Positions 43,877 to 52,564 of a stretch of 64,000 nt of DNA are shown here, in pieces (position 1 is the stretch's first letter; each line of letters begins with the position of its first letter). A program made the position numbers and the translations under genes. The DNA is taken from assembly GCF_039534915.1 (NCBI RefSeq), contig NZ_BAAAWE010000001.1, positions 1,116,001-1,180,000 on the forward strand. Reading direction: 5' to 3'. This stretch comes from Streptomyces roseofulvus (lineage in GTDB: Bacteria > Actinomycetota > Actinomycetes > Streptomycetales > Streptomycetaceae). A model generated the notes under the pieces. It did no database searches. It saw nothing but the letters and a program-made list of their open reading frames with translations, and was not told where the DNA came from.

Positions 43877-45331
43877 TCAGCGGCGGGTGTTCGGTACGGC
43901 TCCGAGCCCGGGCGCCGTCGGCCGCAGCCCCTTCGCCGCACCCGCCGCCCGCTCCCGCGCCACCGCCGCGAGCGCCGCGTCGCCGAGCGCGTCGGCCAGC
44001 CGGGCCCGGCCCAGCCAGGTGTACGGACTGTCCGGCCGCAGCCCGTCCCGCTCGCTCAGCAGCAGCCGCGCCCGGTCGTGGTCCCCGGCGGCGAGCGCCG
44101 ACTCCAGCAGCGTCCGCTGGACGGCGTCGCGCTGGGCGTGGCTGCCCCCGAGCACCTGGATCCGGCGCCGGACCGGCCACAGCAGCGCGACCACGGCCGC
44201 GTGGTCGCCCCGCCCCTGCGCCAGCAGCGCCTCGCAGACGGGGAGTCCGATCTCGGCCGTCATGGCGTGGTTGGCCAGGGTCCGCCGGTCCTCGCCGCCC
44301 TCGGCCAGCCACCGCCGGCGGTCGGCCACCAGCGCCTCCGCCGCCGCGATCCGGCCCGCCCCCACGTGGGCCATCACCGCGTGGGCGTCGTTGAAGGCGT
44401 AGAACGGCGGATCGGCCCGCGCGGCCCAGGCGTCGGCGAGGCGCGCCCACCGCTCCGGCTCCTCCCGCCCCGCCAGCCGCATCCGCCACAACAGCGCCGC
44501 GGCGTCGAGCAGTTCCATCGCGAGCCCCGCCGACTCCGCGGAGTGCACGGCGGCGTCGTAGACGCGCAGCGCGGTCTCCTCGGCGCCCGCCTCCAGGCAG
44601 TACAGGGCGTAGTGCCACCAGTTGTGCACGGTCAGGTAGTTGCCCCGGGCCCAGTCGTCCGCGCGCGCGTCGAGGAAGGCGACGCCCTCGGCGATCCGGC
44701 CCTGCATCTCGTAGGTGTGGGTGACGGCGTGCACCGCCCACACGTCCCTCGGGTGCCGCTCGACCGCCGCGAGTCCGGTCTCCTCCGCGCGCCGGTAGTG
44801 CCCGGACTCCTCCAGGCCGAAGGCGTACATGCCGAGCAGCGGCCCCCAGGCCCCGTCCGCCCTCCCCCACGCCGACAGGGCCCCGCCGATCCGGTCCCGC
44901 AGCCGGACGGCGTCCCCGGTGAGGAAGTCCAGCTGGTGGCCGGCGAAGAGCGCGAGCACGTCCCTCGGGTACGCGAGGGACAGCTCCTCCAGGAGGTCGC
45001 CCGCCCCGTGCAGGTCCCCCGCGAGACAGGCCCCGGCGGCCGCCAGATGGAGCCGCTCGCGCGCGGGCAGGGCGCTCGTGTCGCGGCCGGCGAGATACCG
45101 CCCGAAGCGCGCGCGGGCCGCGGCGGCGGCGGTGTGTTCGGTGCCCAGCACCCCCAGATAGACGGCGAACGCCTGGGCGTCGGGCGACTCGGGGCTCGCC
45201 GCGAGCGCGTCCTCGACGGCCGTGGAGACCTCGGGCCGGAAGAAGAGCAGGGCCTCGACGGCCCGGTCCAGATGGTCCGCCCCCTCGGGTGTGCAGGCGT
45301 GCAGGGTGGTGCCGTGACGGTCGGTCGCCAA
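43877..45331 (-). CDS. TPR-repeat protein, TTC38-like
   Basis: A 484-residue all-helical protein from ATG 45331. It has repeated helix pairs (AQAFAVYLGVLGTEHTAAAAARARFGRYLAG; GMYAFGLEESGHYRRAEETGLAAVERHPRDVWAVHAVTHTYEMQGR; WWHYALYCLEAGAEETALRVYD) like those of tetratricopeptide-repeat protein 38, a broadly distributed family without known biochemical role. The HAVTHTYEMQGR and HNWWHYALYCLE stretches are the family hallmarks. It is followed by a strong terminator and divergent from the kinase gene, with 260 bp between starts and no other gene there. Confidence 0.83.
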   Translation of the reverse strand: MATDRHGTTLHACTPEGADHLDRAVEALLFFRPEVSTAVEDALAASPESPDAQAFAVYLGVLGTEHTAAAAARARFGRYLAGRDTSALPARERLHLAAAGACLAGDLHGAGDLLEELSLAYPRDVLALFAGHQLDFLTGDAVRLRDRIGGALSAWGRADGAWGPLLGMYAFGLEESGHYRRAEETGLAAVERHPRDVWAVHAVTHTYEMQGRIAEGVAFLDARADDWARGNYLTVHNWWHYALYCLEAGAEETALRVYDAAVHSAESAGLAMELLDAAALLWRMRLAGREEPERWARLADAWAARADPPFYAFNDAHAVMAHVGAGRIAAAEALVADRRRWLAEGGEDRRTLANHAMTAEIGLPVCEALLAQGRGDHAAVVALLWPVRRRIQVLGGSHAQRDAVQRTLLESALAAGDHDRARLLLSERDGLRPDSPYTWLGRARLADALGDAALAAVARERAAGAAKGLRPTAPGLGAVPNTRR

Positions 45332-45591
45332 TGCGGTTCCTCACCTCGGTTCCTCGGATGCTGCGCCGTGTGCCGGCTCGGCCGGGAGGGGCAGGGCCCC
45401 TTCCGCCGGCACCGGGAGCGTGCCCCGGACGGTCCCGCCGCACGCCGCCCGCGCCCCCGCGCGCCCCGTCCGCGCCGGGGACCGCCCCGCGGCTCGGGCA
45501 ACCGCCGTGCGGCCGGGGCTGGTTGTGGCAGAGTGCGGCCAGGACCCGCGAACGGGCGGGGCGGACGGGACGGCTGGACGGGGGGCGGCGC

Positions 45592-47436
45592 GTGGCGCGG
45601 GTGGTGGACGGACGGTTCGAGCTGGTGGACCGGCTCGGCGGCGGCGGTATGGGGCTCGTGTGGCGGGCCCGCGACCGGGTGCTGCACCGCGAGGTGGCGG
45701 TCAAGGAGGTCCGGCCCTCCGACCCCGGCCTCGCCGAGCACGACCCGGCGGCGGCCGCCGCGCTGGCCGCCCGCGTCCTGCGCGAGGCCCGGGCGCTCGC
45801 CCGGCTCGCCCACCCCAACGTCGTCACCATCCACCACGTCGTCGAGGCGGCCGGTCCCGACGCCCCGTACCCCTGGATCGTGATGGAGCTGGTCACCGGC
45901 GGCTCCCTCCAGGAGCGGCTCGGCCGGGGACCGCTCGGACCGGCCGAGGCCGCCGCCCTGGGGCGGGGCCTGCTCGCCGGGCTGCGGGCGGCCCACGCGG
46001 CGGGCGTCCAGCACCGCGACGTGAAGCCGCCGAACGTCCTGCTCCGCCCCGACGGCACCCCGGTCCTGACGGACTTCGGCATCGCGTCCCTGCACGGGGC
46101 GACCGCGCTCACGCCGACCGGTGCGGCGATCGGCACCCCCGACTACATGGCGCCGGAGCGCGTGCGCGGCGAGGACGGCGGGCCCGCCGCCGACCTGTGG
46201 TCGCTGGCGATGACGCTGTACGTGGCGGTGGAGGGCCACAACCCGTTCCGGCGCGCCCACACCCTGGCCACGCTCGCGGCCGTCCTCGCGGAGGACGTCC
46301 CGCCGCCGCGCCACGCGGGCCCGCTGGGCCCGGTGCTGATGGCCGTCCTGGTCCGCGACCCGGCCGCCCGCCCCGACGCGGCGGAGCTGGACCGGCTGCT
46401 GGCGGAGGTGGCGGCCGGAGCGCCGCGGGACGCCGGCCCGCGGGACGCCGCACCGCCCCGCGAGCCGGAGCCGACCTCGTACCGCCTCGCCCCGCCCGCC
46501 CCTCCCCTGCCCTCGGACCCGCCCGCCGCCGCCCCCCGCGGCCCCGGCGGGCCGCGGAGGGCGCGGGTCCTCCTCGCGGCCGGGGTCGCGCTCGCGCTGG
46601 CCGGCGGCGGGGTCACCTGGGCGCTGTGGCCCGAGGACAAGACCGGCCGGGACGCGCGGGGCGCCGGCGGCCCGTCCGCCTCCTCGACCCCTCCCCCGAC
46701 GTCCGCCTCGCCCTCCGGGGGCGCCGGGCCGAAGTTCGTCATCGGCGTCAAGGCCGACCAGCCGGGCCTCAGCGCGAAGGGTCCGGACGGCACGTACACC
46801 GGTTTCGAGGTGGCCGTGGCGACGTACGTGGCCCGCGCGCTGAAGCACGACCCCGCCGACATCGTGTGGAAGGAGGTCGCGAGCTCCGAGCGGGAGACGG
46901 TGCTCGGCAACGGCACCGTGGACATGGTGGTGGCGACGTACACGGTCGACGACCGCCGGGAGGAACTGGTCGACTTCGCCGGGCCGTACCTGGTGGCCCA
47001 TCAGGACGTGCTGGTGAGGAGCGAGGACACCGCGGTGCGGACCCCCGGCGACCTCGCGGCGAGGAGGGTGTGCGCGGCCACCGGCTCCAGCTCCTACCTC
47101 ACCGTCCGCCAGGTCGCCCCCGCCGCGCTGCTCACGGGGTCCCCCTCGTACGGGCAGTGCGTCTCCGGCCTGGCGAGCGGGCAGTTCGACGCGGTCACCA
47201 CCGACGACGCCCTCCTCGCGGGCTACGCGGCCCAGGAGCCCTACCAGGGGAGGTTCCGGCTCGCGGGCCTCGACCTGACCGAGGAGCGGTACGGCATCGG
47301 CCTGCCCGAGGGCAGCCCGCTGCGGGGCCGCGTGCAGTCGGCGATCGCGGCGATGGTCTCCGACGGATCGTGGGCGAAGGCGCTGCGCGAGCACCTGCCG
47401 CTGATCGAGCCGGAGCCCTCCTCCCTGAAGAGCTGA
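45592..47436 (+). CDS. Ser/Thr protein kinase fused to an extracellular solute-binding domain
   Basis: A 614-residue membrane protein from GTG 45592. Residues 1-270 form a Hanks-type kinase with the glycine loop (RLGGGGMGLVW), Lys38 (VAVKEV), HRD at 141 (HRDVKPPNVL), DFG at 161 and APE at 187. A Pro-rich linker leads to one membrane helix (about 324-346). Residues 380-612 form a family 3 solute-binding domain (FVIGVKADQPGLSAKGPDGTYTGFEVAVATYVARAL; DMVVATYTVDDRREELVDFAGPYLVAHQDVLV; FDAVTTDDALLAGY), as in amino-acid ABC uptake systems. The likely job is to sense an extracellular amino acid and signal inward by phosphorylation. Confidence 0.91.
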   Translation: MARVVDGRFELVDRLGGGGMGLVWRARDRVLHREVAVKEVRPSDPGLAEHDPAAAAALAARVLREARALARLAHPNVVTIHHVVEAAGPDAPYPWIVMELVTGGSLQERLGRGPLGPAEAAALGRGLLAGLRAAHAAGVQHRDVKPPNVLLRPDGTPVLTDFGIASLHGATALTPTGAAIGTPDYMAPERVRGEDGGPAADLWSLAMTLYVAVEGHNPFRRAHTLATLAAVLAEDVPPPRHAGPLGPVLMAVLVRDPAARPDAAELDRLLAEVAAGAPRDAGPRDAAPPREPEPTSYRLAPPAPPLPSDPPAAAPRGPGGPRRARVLLAAGVALALAGGGVTWALWPEDKTGRDARGAGGPSASSTPPPTSASPSGGAGPKFVIGVKADQPGLSAKGPDGTYTGFEVAVATYVARALKHDPADIVWKEVASSERETVLGNGTVDMVVATYTVDDRREELVDFAGPYLVAHQDVLVRSEDTAVRTPGDLAARRVCAATGSSSYLTVRQVAPAALLTGSPSYGQCVSGLASGQFDAVTTDDALLAGYAAQEPYQGRFRLAGLDLTEERYGIGLPEGSPLRGRVQSAIAAMVSDGSWAKALREHLPLIEPEPSSLKS

Positions 47437-47501
47437 GCCGGCGGCGTGATCCACTTGCCTCCGCACCGCAGGGCGCGGTGCGTGAAGGAGAGTGAACGTC
47501 C

Positions 47502-47972
47502 ATGTCCGTCGCCGACACCACCGCCGTCCGGGTCCGTCCGGTCCGAAAGGAGGACTTCGACCAGTGGCGCGCCCTGTACCGGGGGTACGCCGAGTTCTAC
47601 CGGGTCGAGCAGACCGAGGAGGCCGCGCGGCTCGTCTGGTCCTGGCTCCACGACCCGGCCCACGAGGTGAACGGGCTGGTCGCGGAGGGCGCCGACGGCC
47701 GGCTCGTCGGGCTCGCGCACTTCCGGCCGTTCGCCCGTCCGCTCGCGGCGAGCGTCGGCGGCTGGCTCGACGACCTGTTCGTCGACCCGGCGAGCCGCGG
47801 CACCGGCGCGGCGGACCTGCTGCTGGCCGCGCTGCGCCGGATCGGCGCGGAGCGCGGCTGGAGCGTGGTCCGCTGGATCACGGCCGACGACAACCACCGC
47901 GCCCGCTCCAAGTACGACCAGGTGGCCACGCGCACGATGTGGATCACGTACGACATGGCCACCGAGGCCTGA
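47502..47972 (+). CDS. GNAT-family N-acetyltransferase
   Basis: A 156-residue protein from ATG 47502, with GAAGGAGAG upstream. The acetyl-CoA site is visible in LDDLFVDPASRGTGAADLLLAALRRIG. The rest matches the small single-domain GNAT fold (VRPVRKEDFDQWRALYRGYAEFY; WITADDNHRARSKYDQVATRT). Its acceptor substrate is unknown. It is 65 bp after the kinase gene on the same strand. Confidence 0.88.
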   Translation: MSVADTTAVRVRPVRKEDFDQWRALYRGYAEFYRVEQTEEAARLVWSWLHDPAHEVNGLVAEGADGRLVGLAHFRPFARPLAASVGGWLDDLFVDPASRGTGAADLLLAALRRIGAERGWSVVRWITADDNHRARSKYDQVATRTMWITYDMATEA

Positions 47973-47984
47973 TCCGGCGTCCTG

Positions 47985-48920
47985 CTAGCGCAGTTCCTCC
48001 GCGACGATCGCCGCGGCGGCGGCGACCAGTTCGTCCACGCCCTCGGCGTCCGGGTGGAACCGGGTGGTGAGGACGGACAGGAGGATCGGGCCGCCGTCCG
48101 GCGGCCAGGTGATCCCGACGTCGTTGTTGCCGCCGTATTCGCCGCCGCCGGTCTTGTCGGCGACGGTCCAGTCCGCCGGCAGGCCCTTGCGGAAGCGGTG
48201 GAGGCTGGTCGTGTTGCGGAGCAGCCAGTCGGTGAGGAGGGCGCGGTCGGCCGGCTCCAGGACCCGGCCGAGGACCAGCCGGCCGTAGGTCCGGGCGATC
48301 GCGCGCGGGGTGGTGGTGTCGGTGATCCGCCAGGGCTCGGCGGAGTTCAGCTCGGGCTCCCAGCGGTCGAGCCGGGTGACCGGGTCGCCGATGGACCGGG
48401 CGAAGCGGGTGACGGCCGTGGGGCCGCCCAGCTCGCGCAGGAGCAGGTTGGCCGCGGTGTTGTCGCTGAAGCGGATGGCGGCGTCGCAGAGTTCGGCGAC
48501 CGTCATGCCCCGTGCGATGTTCTCCTTCTCCTCGGTCACCGGCGACCAGCCCGAGCGCCCGACGTAGGCGGCCGTGTAGGTGAGGCGGCGGGCCAGGAAG
48601 GTGCCGTCGTGGTCGAGGTCGCGCAGGACGGCCGCGGCGGCGAGGGTCTTGAAGACCGAGCACATCGGGAAGCGCTCGCGGTCCCGGTGGGCGATGGTGC
48701 GGCCGGTGCGCACGTCGTGGGCGTGGACGCCGAGGCGGGCGTCGTACCGCTCCTCCAGGGCGCGTAAGCGGGCGACGACGGGCTCCTCGGGCCGGCCGGC
48801 CGGGCGGGGCGACGCCTGGGCGGAGCCGGCGCCGGCGAGTCCGAGGGCGGCGGTGAGGGCGGTGCCCGCACCGAGGGCGAGAGCGGTCCGGCGGGAGGCG
48901 CCGGAGGGCTGGGAGTTCAC
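47985..48920 (-). CDS. class A beta-lactamase, Tat-exported
   Basis: A 311-residue protein from GTG 48920, with AAAGGAC upstream. The N-terminus has a twin-arginine signal (ASRRTALALGAGTALTAALGLAGAGSAQA). Active-site motifs are complete: SxxK in MCSVFKTLA, SDN in RFSDNTAANLLL, Glu166 in RWEPELN, and KTG in DKTGGGEYGGNNDVG. It should hydrolyse penicillins outside the membrane after folding in the cytoplasm. It is divergent from the IclR gene, 158 bp away, and convergent with the acetyltransferase. Confidence 0.92.
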   Translation of the reverse strand: MNSQPSGASRRTALALGAGTALTAALGLAGAGSAQASPRPAGRPEEPVVARLRALEERYDARLGVHAHDVRTGRTIAHRDRERFPMCSVFKTLAAAAVLRDLDHDGTFLARRLTYTAAYVGRSGWSPVTEEKENIARGMTVAELCDAAIRFSDNTAANLLLRELGGPTAVTRFARSIGDPVTRLDRWEPELNSAEPWRITDTTTPRAIARTYGRLVLGRVLEPADRALLTDWLLRNTTSLHRFRKGLPADWTVADKTGGGEYGGNNDVGITWPPDGGPILLSVLTTRFHPDAEGVDELVAAAAAIVAEELR

Positions 48921-49078
48921 GAACGTCCTTTCGGAGGTGATCGTTTCCGCAGTGCACCACGCGGAAGGGGGCGCGACCGGTTCCGACACCCCGGGTTACC
49001 TGACGGTATGTGATTCGGGGTTCACTGTCCGATCATGGACCCGGAGCACCGTGCTCCGCGCGTTGCGAAAGGACACGC

Positions 49079-49867
49079 ATGCCATATCGCGAGGGGGGAA
49101 GCGGCACGGCACCGACCCTGATCCAGTCGGTACGCCGGGCCGTACGGCTGCTGGACGAACTGGAGCGGCGCGGTGGCGCGGGCAGCGCGAAGCAGCTGGC
49201 CCGCGAGGCGGTGCTGCCGCTGCCGACGGCGTACCACCTGCTGCGGACCCTGGTCCACGAGGGCCTGATCCGCAACGACAACGGTGTCTACACGCTCGTC
49301 TCGCCGCTGCGCCGGGACCTGGGCCGCGCGGCCCACGAGCCGGCGCTCGGGATCCAGGCGTGGGTGGACACCCTCAGCCTCGACCTGGACGCGGCCGTCT
49401 ACTTCGTCCAGTACCGGGACGGCGAGGTGGAGCTCGGGGCCGTGTCGGACAACCCGGCCCGGCCCCCGGTCGAGGAGTGGGCCGACTTCCGGGCGTCGGC
49501 GCACGCCCACGCCGCCGGCCAGAGCCTGCTGCTCCAGCTGGATCCGGAGCAGCGCGGCGACCACCTGAGCCGCCACCCGGTCGCGGCGCTCACCCCGCAC
49601 ACGGTCGGGATGCGGCGCGACTTCGAGCAGCGGCTCGCCGGCCTGCCGCGCCGGCTGCCGGTCCTGGAGCACCAGGAGTACGCGCTGGGGACGGCCTGCG
49701 CGGCGGTGCCGATCACCGTCGGCGCGGAGACCGCGGCGGTGGCGCTGTCGATCCCCGCCTCCGAGGGGGCGCGGCTGCGCGGCCTCGCGGACCGGCTCCA
49801 GCGGCGCGCGGAACAGGTGCTGATCTCCCGGACGTTCGCGGTCGCCGCCCACGGTCACGAGCCTTGA
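49079..49867 (+). CDS. IclR-family transcriptional regulator
   Basis: A 262-residue protein from ATG 49079, with AAAGGA upstream. The N-terminal winged helix (SVRRAVRLLDELERRGGAGSAKQLAREAVLPLPTAYHLLRTLVHEGLI) is followed by the IclR effector domain (QAWVDTLSLDLDAAVYFVQYRDGEVELG; HAAGQSLLLQL; GTACAAVPITVGAETAAVALSIP). The conserved C-terminal Cys (GTACAAVP) is present. The ligand is unknown. It is divergent from the class A beta-lactamase, so that gene is one possible target. Confidence 0.88.
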   Translation: MPYREGGSGTAPTLIQSVRRAVRLLDELERRGGAGSAKQLAREAVLPLPTAYHLLRTLVHEGLIRNDNGVYTLVSPLRRDLGRAAHEPALGIQAWVDTLSLDLDAAVYFVQYRDGEVELGAVSDNPARPPVEEWADFRASAHAHAAGQSLLLQLDPEQRGDHLSRHPVAALTPHTVGMRRDFEQRLAGLPRRLPVLEHQEYALGTACAAVPITVGAETAAVALSIPASEGARLRGLADRLQRRAEQVLISRTFAVAAHGHEP

Positions 49868-50039
49868 CCGTTCCTCGCGGCCCGAGGCCCGGCGCACCGG
49901 TCCCCGCGTGTGGTCGCCGCGCGCGCCGACGTCTCCTCCGACGCGGGGCGGGGTCCTGCGGTGCCCGCGCCTCCTATGCTGACCAGGTACGGAAGAACCA
50001 GGCCAGGGTTGGCACACGACGTAAGGGGCACCCCGCTCG

Positions 50040-50630
50040 ATGAGCCGGAAGCAGCAGCGCGGAGAAGCCACCGTCGAGCGCGTCCTCGACGCCGCGCTCG
50101 ACCTGTACGCGCGCGAGGGCGAGGCCGGCCTCACCGTCTCCGCGCTCACCCGGGTGAGCGGGGTCAGCACCGGCAGCGTCTACCACCACTTCGGCAATCT
50201 CCACGGGGTGATCAGCGCGCTCGCCCTGCGCTGGCTCGGCCGCCTCCTCGGGGAACTGGGCACCGCCCTGGTCTCCCATCAGGACGCCCGCTCCGGCATC
50301 GAGGCGGTCGTCCGCGCCTACCTCGACTTCGTCCGCACCCAGCCGGCCGCGTCCCGGCTGCTGCACTCCCCCTTCGCGGACCAGGAGGGCTCGGCCCGCG
50401 CGAGCGAGATCCGCGACAACCAGGAGGCCCGGCTCACGCCGATCGAGCAGTGGCTCGACGGCCACCGGAAGGCCGGCGCGATCGCCGACCTCCCCACCCC
50501 CGTGATCGAGTCCCTGGTCCTGGGCCCGGTGGTCGGCATGGCCCGCCGCTGGCTCACCCTGGGGGACGTCGACCTCGAAGAGGCCGCCCGTGTCCTCCCC
50601 GACCGCATCTGGCGCTCCGTCGGCCCCTGA
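50040..50630 (+). CDS. TetR-family transcriptional regulator
   Basis: A 196-residue protein from ATG 50040. It has the TetR N-terminal helix-turn-helix (TVERVLDAALDLYAREGEAGLTVSALTRVSGVSTGSVYHHFGNLHGVISALA) and a divergent all-helical ligand-binding C-domain. It is convergent with the BCCT transporter gene, 28 bp apart, and may control it, though no operator is visible. Confidence 0.88.
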   Translation: MSRKQQRGEATVERVLDAALDLYAREGEAGLTVSALTRVSGVSTGSVYHHFGNLHGVISALALRWLGRLLGELGTALVSHQDARSGIEAVVRAYLDFVRTQPAASRLLHSPFADQEGSARASEIRDNQEARLTPIEQWLDGHRKAGAIADLPTPVIESLVLGPVVGMARRWLTLGDVDLEEAARVLPDRIWRSVGP

Positions 50631-50658
50631 TCACGTCCGTCCGCGCGGGAGGCGGCGG

Positions 50659-52428
50659 TCAGCGCGGGCCCGGCCTCCCGGCGGGGGCCGGCGGACCGTC
50701 CGGCGAGCCGTCGGTGGTGCCCGGGCCGATCCGCAGCTCGAAGTCGCCGTCGTACCTCTCGTGTCCGGCGATCACCGCGACCTCGACGATCTCCTTGCCG
50801 ACCCGCCCGCGCACGATCAGCGGGTCCTCGCGGAGGTCCCGCATGAGCGCCACGCACATGCCGATCATGACCAGCACGAACGGGGCGGCGACCAGGATCG
50901 TCAGGTTCTGCAGGCCCGCCAGGGCGTCGCCCTGGCCGTCGCCGATGAGCAGCATGACGGCGGCGACGGCGCCGGTGACCACGCCCCAGAAGACCACCAC
51001 CGGCCGGGTGGGTTCCAGCGCCCCGCGCTGCGACAGGGTGCCCATGACGATGGAGGCGGCGTCCGCGCCGGAGACGAAGAAGATGCCGACGAGGACCATC
51101 ACGAGCAGGCTCATCACGCCCGTCGCCGGGAACTCCTGGAGCAGCCCGAAGAGCTGGCCCTCCGGGGTGGCCTCGCCCGTCAGCCGTCCCTCCTCGCTCA
51201 GCCGCATCGCCGTGCCGCCGAAGATCGCGAACCACACCAGGCTCACCGTGCTCGGCACCAGGATGACGCCGCCGATGAACTGACGGATCGTCCGGCCCCG
51301 GCTGATCCGGGCGATGAACATGCCGACGAAGGGCGTCCAGGAGATCCACCACGCCCAGTAGAAGACGGTCCAGCTGCCCAGCCAGGCGTGGATGTTCTCG
51401 CCGCTGGTGGCCTCGGTGCGGCCGGCCAGCTGGGGCAGGTCGCCGAGGTAGGCGGCGATCGAGGTCGGCAGCAGGTCGAGGACGATGATGGTCGGCCCGG
51501 CGACGAAGACGAAGACGGCGAGGAGCAGCGCCAGCACCATGTTGATGTTGGAGAGCCACTGGATGCCCTTCTCCACCCCGGAGACGGCGGACAGCACGAA
51601 GGCGACGGTGAGCACCGCGATGACGCCGACGAGCAGCCCGGTGCCGGTCTTCTCCAGCCAGCCCAGCTCCTCCACGCCGCTGCCGATCTGGAGCGCGCCG
51701 AGGCCCAGCGAGGCCGCGGAACCGAAGAGCGTGGCGAAGATGGCGAGGATGTCGATGACCCGGCCGGGCCCGCCGAACGCCCGGCGCTCGCCCATCAGCG
51801 GGACGAAGACGGCGCTGATGGTCTGCCGGCGCCGGCGGCGGAAGGTCGAGTAGGCGATGGCCAGACCGACGACGGCGTAGATCGCCCACGGGTGGAGCGT
51901 CCAGTGGAAGAGCGTGGTGGCCATCGCCGTCTCCATCCGCTCGGCCGAGTCGGCCGGGGAGGTGCCGGGCGGCGGGGTGCCGTAGTGGGCGAGCGGCTCG
52001 CTGACGCCGTAGAACATCAGGCCGATGCCCATGCCGGCGCTGAACATCATCGCGATCCAGGAGACCGTGCGGAACTCCGGGCCCTCGTCCTCCTGGCCGA
52101 GGGTGATCCGGCCGTACCGGCTGATGGCCAGCCACAGCGCGAAGACGACGAAGCCGGAGGCGGCCAGCATGAAGGCCCAGCCGCCGTCCCGGATCAGCCC
52201 GTCGAGCAGGCTGCTGGAGGCCGACTCCAGGCTGTCCGTCGCCGTCGCGCCCCAGACGACGAAGGCGAGCGTGAGGACGGCGGTGACGCCGAAGACGACC
52301 ATGTCGGTACGGGCCGGGTGGCGGCCCTCCGGATCGGGCAGGTCCGCCGTCACCGGCAGGCCGCCCCAGCGGCTGCGGCCCTTGCCGCCGCCCCGCCGGT
52401 CGTCCGGCCTTCGTCCGCCCTGCGCCAT
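50659..52428 (-). CDS. BCCT-family glycine betaine/choline/carnitine transporter
   Basis: A 589-residue protein from ATG 52428 with about twelve membrane segments. BCCT signatures are clear: SAGMGIGLMFYGVSEPLAHY, LFHWTLHPWAIYAVVGLAIAY, and the Trp-rich TM8 with its loop, WAWWISWTPFVGMFIARISRGRTIR. It imports osmoprotectants with Na+ or H+. The last 60 residues are a charged cytoplasmic tail, which in this family helps sense osmotic stress. It is separated from the downstream five-gene operon by its own direction of transcription and a hairpin. Confidence 0.93.
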   Translation of the reverse strand: MAQGGRRPDDRRGGGKGRSRWGGLPVTADLPDPEGRHPARTDMVVFGVTAVLTLAFVVWGATATDSLESASSSLLDGLIRDGGWAFMLAASGFVVFALWLAISRYGRITLGQEDEGPEFRTVSWIAMMFSAGMGIGLMFYGVSEPLAHYGTPPPGTSPADSAERMETAMATTLFHWTLHPWAIYAVVGLAIAYSTFRRRRRQTISAVFVPLMGERRAFGGPGRVIDILAIFATLFGSAASLGLGALQIGSGVEELGWLEKTGTGLLVGVIAVLTVAFVLSAVSGVEKGIQWLSNINMVLALLLAVFVFVAGPTIIVLDLLPTSIAAYLGDLPQLAGRTEATSGENIHAWLGSWTVFYWAWWISWTPFVGMFIARISRGRTIRQFIGGVILVPSTVSLVWFAIFGGTAMRLSEEGRLTGEATPEGQLFGLLQEFPATGVMSLLVMVLVGIFFVSGADAASIVMGTLSQRGALEPTRPVVVFWGVVTGAVAAVMLLIGDGQGDALAGLQNLTILVAAPFVLVMIGMCVALMRDLREDPLIVRGRVGKEIVEVAVIAGHERYDGDFELRIGPGTTDGSPDGPPAPAGRPGPR

Positions 52429-52521
52429 CTGCGACCCCTTTCCCCACCAAACGGGACAAACGTCTCATGTCCTGGTAAGGCAGTATCACAAGCGGAGCCG
52501 AACTCGGCGGACCAACAGGCC

Positions 52522-52550
52522 CCGGGCCCGGACCGGTTGGCCGGGCCCGG
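52522..52550 (-). terminator. terminator after the five-gene operon
   Basis: CCGGGCCCGG at 52522-52531 and again at 52541-52550 form a 10-bp stem with a 9-base loop, 15 bp after the SWIM gene stop. Confidence 0.65.
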
Positions 52551-52564
52551 CGACCGCGGCCGGC

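Noticed and set aside
41271..46136. A 1,621-residue open frame that runs from the collagenase back through the TTC38-like gene
   Set aside because: The extra N-terminal part is Arg/Pro/Ala-rich shadow sequence antisense or out of frame to real genes. Collagenase starts at 43643 with a ribosome-binding site and signal peptide.
47463..47482. A small GCACCGC/GCGGTGC hairpin as terminator of the kinase gene
   Set aside because: The stem is only 7 bp and abuts the ribosome-binding site of the acetyltransferase; evidence is too weak.
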